A stretch of 11,230 bases of DNA from Actinomycetes bacterium (GTDB lineage: Bacteria; Actinomycetota; Actinomycetes; Actinomycetales; Actinomycetaceae). A program made the translations under genes and the position numbers. Positions 5,786-11,230 of the stretch are shown here, in pieces (the stretch's first letter is position 1; every line of letters starts with the position of its first letter). The DNA lies in assembly GCA_023426345.1 (NCBI GenBank), contig JAFAAX010000150.1:1-11230 (forward strand). The letters run 5' to 3'. The notes beneath the pieces are model-generated. The model did not search any database. It saw only the letters and a program-made list of their open reading frames with translations, and was not told where the DNA came from.

Positions 5786-7519
5786 TCAGTCCTTCTGCCA
5801 GGACTCCCACAGCGACGCGTACTCGCCGCCGCCGGCGACCAGCTCCTCATGGGGGCCCAGCTCGATGAGGTCGCCGTCCATCATCACGGCGACCCGGTCG
5901 GCGTCGTGCGCCGTGTAGAGCCGGTGGGCGATCGCGACGACGGTGCGCCCCTCCAGGGCCAGTCCCAGCGAGCGCTCGAGGGAGCGGGCGGCCGTGGGGT
6001 CCATCAGGGAGGTCGCCTCGTCGAGGACCAGCGTGTGCGGATCCATGAGGACGATCCGGGCCAGGGCCAGCTGCTGGGCCTGCGCCGGCGTGAGCGTGAG
6101 CCCGCCCGCACCGACCCGCGTCTCCAGGCCGTCCGGAAGCCCGCGGACCCACTGGTCGGCCTCGACCGCCCCCAGCGCCCGCCACATGGCCTCGGCGTCC
6201 GCGTCGGCCCGCGCGAGGCGCATGTTCGACGCGACCGTCCCCACGAACACGTGGTGCTCCTGGGTGACCAGGACGACCTGGCGCTGCAGCGTGTCCTCCG
6301 CGAGGTCCGTCAGCGGCACCCCGCCGACGGTCACGGACCCGGAGGTCGGCGGGTGGATGCCCGCCAGCATCCGCCCGAACGTCGACTTGCCGGCGCCCGA
6401 GGGGCCCACCATCGCCAGCGTCTCCCCGGGCCGCAGGTCCAGGTCGATGCCGTGGAGGACGTCCTGGCCCTCGCGGTAGGCGTAGTGGACGTCGCGCGCC
6501 GACATGTCGCGCCCGTCCGGCGCGTCGCCGGTGGGATGGCGGTCGGGCTCGACCAGGTCGACGCCGAAGATGCGCGCCAGCGACGCCTCGGAGGACTGGA
6601 TCTGGTCCACCCAGAACGTCACCTCCCACACGGGCCCGCGCAGCTGATAGGCGTAGAGCGTCATGGTCGTCACCACGCCCAGCGTCGTGAGCCCCGCAGA
6701 CACCGCCCACGCCCCCACCAGCACCATGAGGAGCACGGGCGCCAGCACGGCGACGCCCAGCGCCCCGATGAGGATCATCCTCATCCACGCGCCGTAGCGC
6801 TCCAGGCGCCAGATCTCCCGGATCGCCCCGTCGAGGCGCGCCGAGCGCAGATCGGACAGGCGCGCCGAGTCGACGGTCTGGGCCTGGTCGATGGTCTCGT
6901 TGGCGATCCCCGACATGCCCGCCCACGCCGCGGCGCCCGCCCGGTAGGACGGGACGGTGCGCGGCAGGTACCAGTGCATGAGGGCCCACACGGCGGGCAC
7001 CTCGATGAGCAGCACCAGGGACATCACCGGCGAGGTCGCCACGGAGGCGACCACCGTGACGACGATGGTCGTCACCAGCACGAGGATCGCGGAGATCCCC
7101 TGGCGCACCATGAACTGGACGCGCTCGACGTCGTGCGTCGTGCGGCCCAGCAGATCGCCCGTGCCCGCGTTCTCCACGGTGGACAGCGGCAGGTGGGTGA
7201 CGGTCTCGACCAGGTCCTCGCGCAGCTTCGCGAAGACCCGCTCCCCCAGCACGCGGGCCTGATACTCCGCGAAGTAGGAGAGCACGGAGCCCACCGCGAC
7301 CAGCCCGATCGTGGCCACCATGATGCGCTGCACCCAGACGAGCGTCGTGCCCGCCTGGATCTGGTCGACGACGCGGCCCATCACCCACGGCAGGGCGATG
7401 CCCGCGAAGGCGGAGCCCAGCTGGAGTCCCAGCACGCCCGCCAGCTGCGCGCGGTACGCGAGGATCAGCCCGCCCAGCCGGTGGGTGATCGTCGCATCGT
7501 CGGCGATGGGCAGCTTCAT
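5786..7519 (-). CDS. ABC exporter subunit with intact Walker motifs but degenerate signature
   Basis: 577-aa half-transporter of the type IV (B-type) exporter fold. Six membrane segments lie roughly at residues 24-48, 61-84, 144-160, 166-185, and a pair over 247-290. The nucleotide-binding domain starts near 340: A-loop Tyr348, Walker A GPSGAGKST (372-380), Q-loop Gln420 in VTQEHHVFVGT, Walker B TLVLDEATSLMD with Asp500 and Glu501, and switch His532 in AIAHRL. The signature LSGGQ is replaced by LTPAQ (476-480). Its ATP site therefore needs the LSGGQ of a partner, which the overlapping upstream gene encodes. The ATG overlaps that gene's stop (7516-7519), implying coupled translation and a 1:1 heterodimer. 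The substrate cannot be read from sequence; drugs, peptides or lipids are all possible for this fold. Confidence 0.92.
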   Translation of the reverse strand: MKLPIADDATITHRLGGLILAYRAQLAGVLGLQLGSAFAGIALPWVMGRVVDQIQAGTTLVWVQRIMVATIGLVAVGSVLSYFAEYQARVLGERVFAKLREDLVETVTHLPLSTVENAGTGDLLGRTTHDVERVQFMVRQGISAILVLVTTIVVTVVASVATSPVMSLVLLIEVPAVWALMHWYLPRTVPSYRAGAAAWAGMSGIANETIDQAQTVDSARLSDLRSARLDGAIREIWRLERYGAWMRMILIGALGVAVLAPVLLMVLVGAWAVSAGLTTLGVVTTMTLYAYQLRGPVWEVTFWVDQIQSSEASLARIFGVDLVEPDRHPTGDAPDGRDMSARDVHYAYREGQDVLHGIDLDLRPGETLAMVGPSGAGKSTFGRMLAGIHPPTSGSVTVGGVPLTDLAEDTLQRQVVLVTQEHHVFVGTVASNMRLARADADAEAMWRALGAVEADQWVRGLPDGLETRVGAGGLTLTPAQAQQLALARIVLMDPHTLVLDEATSLMDPTAARSLERSLGLALEGRTVVAIAHRLYTAHDADRVAVMMDGDLIELGPHEELVAGGGEYASLWESWQKD

Positions 7520-9639
7520 GCCCGCTCCTCCTTCTCCTGTGCCAGGTCCGCGGCCGGCTCCCCGGCCTCCCGTCCGACCACCGCGCGGTACGCGCGGGCG
7601 GCGTCCTTCCCGCGTGCGCCGTGGCGCAGCGCGTCGTGCGTCCCGCGGGCCAGCTCCCGCCCCGCCCCGTCGAGCAGCACGACCTCGTCGCAGTGCTCGA
7701 GGACCAGCGGCGAGGCGCTCACCACGACGGTCGTCCGGCCGCGCCGGGCCTCCGCCAGGCGCGCGGCGATCCGCGCCTCCGTGTGGGAGTCCACCGCCGA
7801 GGTCGGCTCCACCGCGATCAGCACCGGCGTCTCGGCCGCCACCGCCCGGGCCAGGGCGACGCGCTGGCGCTGACCGCCCGACAGGTTCCGGCCTTTCTCC
7901 GCGATGACGCCGTCCAGGCCGCCCGGCAGGGAGGAGAGCACGTCGTGCGCGTCCGCCACCTCCAGGGCCGCCAGTAGGCGCGGATCGTCGGGATCGGCCG
8001 CCTCCCGGAACAGGATGCCCTCCCGACGGGTCGACGCCTCGATGACCTCGCGCTGGACCAGCTCCGTGACGCCGCGCGAATGGCCGACGCGGGCGCGCGC
8101 CCCCTGGACCTCCTCGCGCAGCGTGCCCGCGTAGAGCTGGGACTCCGCGCCCGACAGGTACACCCCGCGGCGGACCTCCCGCAGGGGGACGGTGCGCAGA
8201 TCGCGCCCCCCGGCCAGCACCGCGTCGGCGTCGTCGACGCGCCCCAGGCGGGTCGCCACCGCCGCCGAGGCGTCCGGATCGGCGCTCACCAGCGCCGTCA
8301 TCCGTCCCGGCAGGACGGTGACGCCCGTCGCGGCGTCGGTGAGGTCGACCGCGCGGAAGTCCATCGACGAGGGCGACGCCCCCTCCCGGGACGCCTCGTC
8401 GCCCGCGGGGCCTCCCCGGCGCACGGGGGCGCCCGCCGCGTCCGCGGCGGCGTCCTCGTCAATGGAGGCGGAGGGGACCCGCGAGTCGTCGACCAGCGGC
8501 GGGACGGCCAGGATGCGCGTCATCTTGCGCACGCCCACCCAGGCGCGCGTGAACTGCTGGATGGCGTTGGTCGCCACGTTGATCGGATTGCGCAGGAACG
8601 TCGTGTAGCCGAAGAACGCGACCAGCTGGCCGGCGCTGATCGTGCCGCCGAACGTCAGCGTCGCGCCGTACCCGATGACCAGGGCCGTGAACAGCATCGG
8701 CACCGACTGGCGCAGCATCGTCAGCAGCGCCGACGTCGACGCCACCACGATGCCCGCGTCGCGCACGCGCGCCGACTGGTCGCGGTAGGTGGCGGTGTAG
8801 ACGTCCTCGCCGCCGATCCCGCGCAGGACCCGCAGGCCGGACACGGCGTCCGTGGAGATCGTCGTCAGCTGCCCCTGCTCCTCGCGCGCCTTCGCCTGCT
8901 TGGCCTGCAGGGGCTTGACCAGGAACGTCATCCCGATGATGACCAGGGGCAGGCCGATGATGACCAGCAGGCCGAGCGGCGCGGAGGCCCGGAACATCAG
9001 CACGCACACCAGCACGGTCGACACGACCGACGCCACGATGTCCGGGCACCAGGCGAACGCCCCGCCGAGGTAGTCGGCGTCCGTCATCAGGGCCGTCACC
9101 ACGTCGCCGGACGGCATATCGCGCCGGATCGCCCGCCCGTTGCGGGACAGGCGGTGCGCGACGGAGCGGACGGCGCCCATCTCGTTGGCCATCCACAAGG
9201 CGGTGTCCGTCATCTGGCCCAGGCCGTCGCCGACGGCCATCAGCACGACCATCGCGACGAACAGCAGGACGGGGCGCGCCAGGTGGGCACCGACGCCCAG
9301 GTCCAGCCCGGCGTCGAGCAGGTTGCCCATCGCCCACGGGATCAACGCGGACCCCACGTAGTCCGCGACGCGCACCACGATGCTCGCCAGCATCAGCGGC
9401 CAGCTGTTGCGGGCCAGGACCCGCACGAAGGCCCCCATGCCCGACGGCAGGTCGAGCGCCGGGCCCGGAGCGGCCCGCCAGGGGCGCCACCAGGTCCGCG
9501 GCGTGCGTCCCATCGGGGGCAGCGCGACGCCGACCTCGTCGGCGCGTTCCTGGAGGAACGCGCGGACCTCGGGATCAGGCACGTCGGCGGACGGGAGCGG
9601 CGTGGGGGCGGACAGATGCCTGCGCCAGTGCGACTTCAT
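7516..9639 (-). CDS. ABC exporter subunit with degenerate ATP-binding domain but intact LSGGQ
   Basis: 707-aa half-transporter, first gene of the pair. A polar N-terminal extension (about 1-70) precedes six membrane segments (about 80-105, 122-142, two in 200-240, two in 300-348). The linker (about 385-425) is rich in Ala, Asp and Gly. In the nucleotide-binding domain LSGGQRQRVALARA (586-599) is intact. Where Walker A belongs, after MTALV, the sequence is SADPDASAA, with no GxxGxGKS/T. Walker B is VLIAVEPTSAVD: the Asp is Val610, while Glu611 remains. The Q-loop Gln is replaced (YLSGAESQLYAGT), and the switch His is Ser643 (VSASPL). The A-loop aromatic also seems absent. The domain probably cannot bind ATP normally but gives its signature to the partner's site. 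The loss is spread over separate motifs in an otherwise open frame, so this looks like selected asymmetry rather than a pseudogene. The ATG is preceded by GAGG at only four bases' distance. Confidence 0.9.
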   Translation of the reverse strand: MKSHWRRHLSAPTPLPSADVPDPEVRAFLQERADEVGVALPPMGRTPRTWWRPWRAAPGPALDLPSGMGAFVRVLARNSWPLMLASIVVRVADYVGSALIPWAMGNLLDAGLDLGVGAHLARPVLLFVAMVVLMAVGDGLGQMTDTALWMANEMGAVRSVAHRLSRNGRAIRRDMPSGDVVTALMTDADYLGGAFAWCPDIVASVVSTVLVCVLMFRASAPLGLLVIIGLPLVIIGMTFLVKPLQAKQAKAREEQGQLTTISTDAVSGLRVLRGIGGEDVYTATYRDQSARVRDAGIVVASTSALLTMLRQSVPMLFTALVIGYGATLTFGGTISAGQLVAFFGYTTFLRNPINVATNAIQQFTRAWVGVRKMTRILAVPPLVDDSRVPSASIDEDAAADAAGAPVRRGGPAGDEASREGASPSSMDFRAVDLTDAATGVTVLPGRMTALVSADPDASAAVATRLGRVDDADAVLAGGRDLRTVPLREVRRGVYLSGAESQLYAGTLREEVQGARARVGHSRGVTELVQREVIEASTRREGILFREAADPDDPRLLAALEVADAHDVLSSLPGGLDGVIAEKGRNLSGGQRQRVALARAVAAETPVLIAVEPTSAVDSHTEARIAARLAEARRGRTTVVVSASPLVLEHCDEVVLLDGAGRELARGTHDALRHGARGKDAARAYRAVVGREAGEPAADLAQEKEERA

Positions 9640-9683
9640 GAGACCTCGCAGAGCGAACGGGAAGGATGAGAATTCAACGAGAG

Positions 9684-9762
9684 CGATCCGGCCCGGAGGG
9701 CGCGGGATCAGCGGTGGAACAGGGAGCCTCGACCCGTCAGAGGGGAGGCGGTCACCGGATCG
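9684..9762 (-). promoter_or_regulatory. Mutually exclusive RNA pairings between small ORF and transporter
   Basis: On the transcript, the last eight coding bases of the small ORF, CGATCCGG (9755-9762), are perfectly complementary to CCGGATCG (9684-9691). The latter also forms most of the 3' arm of a local hairpin at 9685-9709: stem GATCC/GGATC, internal bulge, then GCCC/GGGC around TCC. The two structures cannot coexist. A ribosome at the end of the small ORF would hide the 9755-9762 arm and favour the local hairpin. No U-tract follows it, so the readout could be Rho-dependent termination, mRNA stability or translation. This is inference from base pairing only. Confidence 0.45.
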
Positions 9763-9913
9763 GGGGGACGGCGGTCAGCCCCGTGAGACGACCTCGGACG
9801 AGGGTCTGGCTGAATCGGGGATCGACCCCGTAGCTCTGGGACATGCCGGCACCCCCTTCTGCTTCCTCGATCGCGCGACGCGCATGGCGGTGCGGGCGGA
9901 CACCCGGTCACCG
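9749..9913. repeat. Two copies of 9-bp palindrome CGGTCACCG
   Basis: CGGT-C-ACCG occurs at 9905-9913, just past the -10 element and at the predicted transcription start of the ABC leader, and again at 9749-9757, over the stop codon of the small ORF. Each copy is a perfect 4+4 inverted repeat. They could be repressor half-sites at the promoter and in the leader, but the short length in GC-rich DNA keeps confidence low. Confidence 0.3.
9752..9844 (-). CDS. Putative 30-aa leader peptide upstream of ABC exporter
   Basis: An ATG at 9842-9844 opens a 30-codon frame ending in TGA. AGAAGGGGG (9852-9860) lies seven bases before it, the strongest ribosome binding site in this part of the window. The product begins MSQSYGVDPRFSQTL and ends LTAVPPIR. 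It has an Arg-Gly-Arg at residues 17-19, of the +X+ type at which macrolide-bound ribosomes are known to stall, and a Pro-Pro three codons before the stop. It has no membrane segment or known domain. It lies about 112 bp before the transporter and inside its predicted leader transcript. Position, size and the alternative RNA pairings fit a regulatory upstream ORF better than a functional protein. Arg and Pro codons are common by chance at this GC content, so the stall motifs are only suggestive. Confidence 0.5.
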   Translation of the reverse strand: MSQSYGVDPRFSQTLVRGRLTGLTAVPPIR

Positions 9914-9919
9914 CGTTCG

Positions 9920-9949
9920 ACCCTACCCTGCCCCGGCGAGCCGACACAA
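9920..9949 (-). promoter_or_regulatory. Putative promoter of the ABC leader
   Basis: Minus strand has TTGTGT (9944-9949), an 18-base spacer and TAGGGT (9920-9925), a fair housekeeping-type promoter. Transcription would begin near 9913, giving a leader of about 274 nt that contains the small ORF. The -35 matches TTGACA in only three positions. Confidence 0.45.
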
Positions 9950-9968
9950 ATCACCGGGCGCCGCCCGC

Positions 9969-10001
9969 CGAGAACGGTCGGTATTCCCGGCGAGAACGGT
10001 C
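9969..10001 (-). repeat. 11-bp direct repeats two helical turns apart
   Basis: Minus strand GACCGTTCTCG occurs at 9991-10001 and again at 9969-9979, identical, with an 11-bp spacer and thus 22 bp start to start. The copies lie 20 and 42 bp upstream of the putative -35, roughly -56 to -88 from the predicted start. That arrangement is typical of a tandem activator binding site. The binding protein is unknown. Confidence 0.5.
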
Positions 10002-10142
10002 CGGCCACAGGCGGCATCGCCGACGCGCGGCCGAGACGAGCGGGACGCGGCCGAGCCGGGCGGGGCGCCCTCGTGCGCCGATCCGCGGGCCGGCCGGGAC
10101 GGCGCGGGCCGCCCTCGTCCATGGACTCGGGGCAGGCGGACC

Positions 10143-11075
10143 CTACGCGGCGAGCTGGGGAAGGACGTCGCGCCACACGGCGCGCAGGATGTCGTCGATG
10201 TTGCCCTCGCGGTGGGAGGTCACGGTGACGCAGGCCCGCTGGTCGGGCAGGACCACCGAGAACTGCCCGTACATCCCGTCCGCGCGCCAGGCGCCCGGCA
10301 CCGTGCAGCGCCAGACCTGGAGGCCGTAGGCCTCGCCCTCGGGGTCGACGTCGCGGTCGGCGCCCCGCCCCAGGCGGGTGTCCACCCAGTCGGCGTGCAT
10401 CGCGTCGACGTAGGACGCCGGGACGATGCGCATGCCCCGGTAACTGCCGCCGTCGAGCAGGGTCTCCCCCAGCCGCGCGAGCTCGGACGTGGTGAGGAAC
10501 AGCTCCGACGCGGCGATCGTGTGCCCCTGCGGGCAGGTGTGCCACTGCGGATTGCGGATCCCCAGCGGGCCAAACAGGCGCGGCAGGAGGTAGTCGCGCA
10601 GGGTGAGGCCGCTGTGATGCTCGATGAGACGGCCGAGCGCGTACGTGCAGCTGTTCGAGTACTCGAAACGTGTGCCCGGCTCGGCGACCAGCGGCGTCTG
10701 GAAGAAGGCGCCGAGCCAGTCGTCGCCGTCCTTCTGGCCGGGCTCGAACCAGGTGAACGGACTGCCCGCCGTCATCGTGAGCAGGTGGCGCACCGTGATG
10801 TCGCCGACGCCCGGCGCCGCATCCGCGGCGTCATCCGGGAAGGCGTCGAGGAGCCGGTCCTCGAGGGAGAGCAGGCCCTCCTCGATCGCGATCCCCACGC
10901 CCACGGACGTGAACGTCTTCGACGCCGAGTACAGGCACACGCGGTCGTCGGCGCGGAAGCGGTGCTCCTCGGCGACGCGCCGACCCGTCGCGGGGTCCTC
11001 ATGCAGGATGTGGATCCCGTAGACCCCCAGATGCTGCTCGGCGACGGACAGGCGGAACGGCGAGAAGTCGACCAT
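10143..11075 (-). CDS. Serine hydrolase, class C beta-lactamase/PBP4*-like
   Basis: 310-aa protein of the serine beta-lactamase-like superfamily. The SxxK nucleophile motif is SASK (Ser50, Lys53) in CLYSASKTFTSVGVGIAIEE. The second motif YxN is Tyr139-Ser-Asn141 in RFEYSNSCTYALGRLIE. HLLTMTAGSPF (97-107) is the usual HLLTHTSG-type segment. The third motif, normally KTG or HxG, appears as RADGMYGQF (264-272), lacking the Lys or His. There is no signal peptide or membrane anchor, so it probably acts in the cytoplasm, and an esterase or peptidase role is likelier than beta-lactam resistance. Its substrate cannot be inferred. It is transcribed toward the ABC operon, but 500 bp and a separate promoter make co-transcription unlikely. 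The start has no well-placed ribosome binding site (GGAGGGG is 16 bases away), which fits a leaderless mRNA. Confidence 0.85.
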   Translation of the reverse strand: MVDFSPFRLSVAEQHLGVYGIHILHEDPATGRRVAEEHRFRADDRVCLYSASKTFTSVGVGIAIEEGLLSLEDRLLDAFPDDAADAAPGVGDITVRHLLTMTAGSPFTWFEPGQKDGDDWLGAFFQTPLVAEPGTRFEYSNSCTYALGRLIEHHSGLTLRDYLLPRLFGPLGIRNPQWHTCPQGHTIAASELFLTTSELARLGETLLDGGSYRGMRIVPASYVDAMHADWVDTRLGRGADRDVDPEGEAYGLQVWRCTVPGAWRADGMYGQFSVVLPDQRACVTVTSHREGNIDDILRAVWRDVLPQLAA

Positions 11076-11081
11076 GGGTCC

Positions 11082-11087
11082 ACTTTA
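11082..11087 (-). promoter_or_regulatory. -10 element for a leaderless hydrolase transcript
   Basis: Minus strand TAAAGT fits the actinobacterial TANNNT -10 motif. Only six bases separate it from the ATG, so the start of transcription would fall on the start codon. Leaderless mRNAs are common in actinobacteria. No good -35 is visible. Confidence 0.5.
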
Positions 11088-11117
11088 GGCGCCCCTCCGC
11101 TTCCCGCGAGGTTCGCC

Positions 11118-11127
11118 CATCCGGATG
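11118..11127. promoter_or_regulatory. 10-bp palindrome upstream of hydrolase promoter
   Basis: CATCCGGATG is a perfect palindrome about 43-52 bp upstream of the predicted hydrolase start. GGATGCG recurs at 11157-11163 and CATCCGCGC lies at about 11190-11198. These may be operator half-sites. The rest of this 155-bp edge stretch holds nothing else I can support. Confidence 0.25.
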
Positions 11128-11230
11128 CGTGAGAGGTGTCCGGCTGTGCCGGTGGGGATGCGCCGCGGTCTGGCGGTGCGCGGTGGTGTCATCCGCGCAG
11201 TCAGTTGGCGGCGAGGTGACCGGGCGTGGT

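Larger units (their letters stand above)
9640..10142 (-). other. Intergenic leader region of the ABC operon
   Basis: 503 bp between the hydrolase stop and the transporter start, both on the minus strand. From right to left it holds a GC-rich stretch with weak inverted repeats (a palindrome GTCCATGGAC at 10118-10127 and a GGGCG/CGCCC hairpin at 10058-10070), which may end hydrolase transcription. After that come 11-bp direct repeats, a putative promoter, a 30-codon ORF, and an RNA segment with alternative pairings. No longer gene is supportable; longer open frames here are arginine- and proline-rich products of GC bias. Confidence 0.6.

Noticed and set aside
7516..9639. The 707-aa ABC subunit as a pseudogene
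   Set aside because: The frame is intact and membrane segments and LSGGQ are conserved. The losses are point-like and complementary to the partner's single loss, which argues for function.
9708..9947. 79-codon minus-strand frame in the ABC leader
   Set aside because: Its frame differs from the 30-codon ORF, and it is Arg/Pro/Ser-rich. The 30-codon ORF has the far better ribosome binding site.
10026..10055. Direct repeat CGCGGCCGAG with 20-bp period
   Set aside because: It consists almost only of G and C in a low-complexity GC-rich stretch, so I do not separate it from background.
11129..11230. Open frames at the right edge, on the plus strand from GTG 11129 or ATG 11158, and on the minus strand a possible gene end with TGA at 11201-11203
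   Set aside because: All are too short and arginine- or glycine-rich, and random frames stay open at this GC content. No family motif is visible, so none can be supported.

Overview
The window is GC-rich DNA (roughly 70% by eye) with actinobacterial features: strong third-position G/C bias, GTG and ATG starts with purine-rich ribosome binding sites, one probable leaderless gene, and actinobacterial-type flagellar proteins (a FlgN that starts with the WHERHLLDQLL type of helix, and a FliA/WhiG-family sigma factor with a C-terminal tail). I infer a motile, flagellated actinobacterium, possibly of the Micrococcales or Actinomycetales. The sequence does not allow a genus call. I see no mobile element, CRISPR array, rRNA or tRNA.

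Region 1 (1-5780) is a late flagellar locus arranged around a divergent control region. To the left, on the minus strand, are the flagellar sigma factor (fliA, 1051-1950) and then flagellin (fliC, 55-933), which has its own sigma-28-type promoter and ends at a GC-rich hairpin. To the right, on the plus strand, is a tight operon of flgN (chaperone), flgK and flgL (hook-filament junction proteins) and fliW (flagellin-binding antagonist of CsrA). A second sigma-28-like element sits before this operon. The flagellin leader carries a stem-loop that presents ACGGAU, the form of a CsrA binding site. With fliW in the same locus, this suggests a FliW-CsrA-flagellin homeostatic switch. No csrA follows fliW here. 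A bidirectional hairpin at 5734-5780 separates fliW from the convergent transporter genes.

Region 2 (5786-10001) is a two-gene minus-strand operon for a heterodimeric ABC exporter; the genes overlap by ATGA. The two nucleotide-binding domains have decayed in a complementary way. The 577-aa subunit keeps Walker A, Walker B and the switch histidine but has lost LSGGQ. The 707-aa subunit keeps LSGGQ but has lost Walker A, the Walker B aspartate, the Q-loop glutamine and the switch histidine. Only one composite ATPase site can therefore work. Upstream lies a leader of about 270 nt with a putative promoter, 11-bp direct repeats two helical turns apart, a 30-codon ORF with a strong ribosome binding site, and two mutually exclusive RNA pairings. 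This looks like a leader-peptide attenuator that could sense an antibiotic or other translation stress. It is the best candidate in the window for an undescribed regulatory system.

Region 3 (10143-11230) holds a cytoplasmic serine hydrolase of the class C beta-lactamase/PBP4* fold on the minus strand, probably leaderless, followed by about 150 bp at the edge of the window with no gene I can support.
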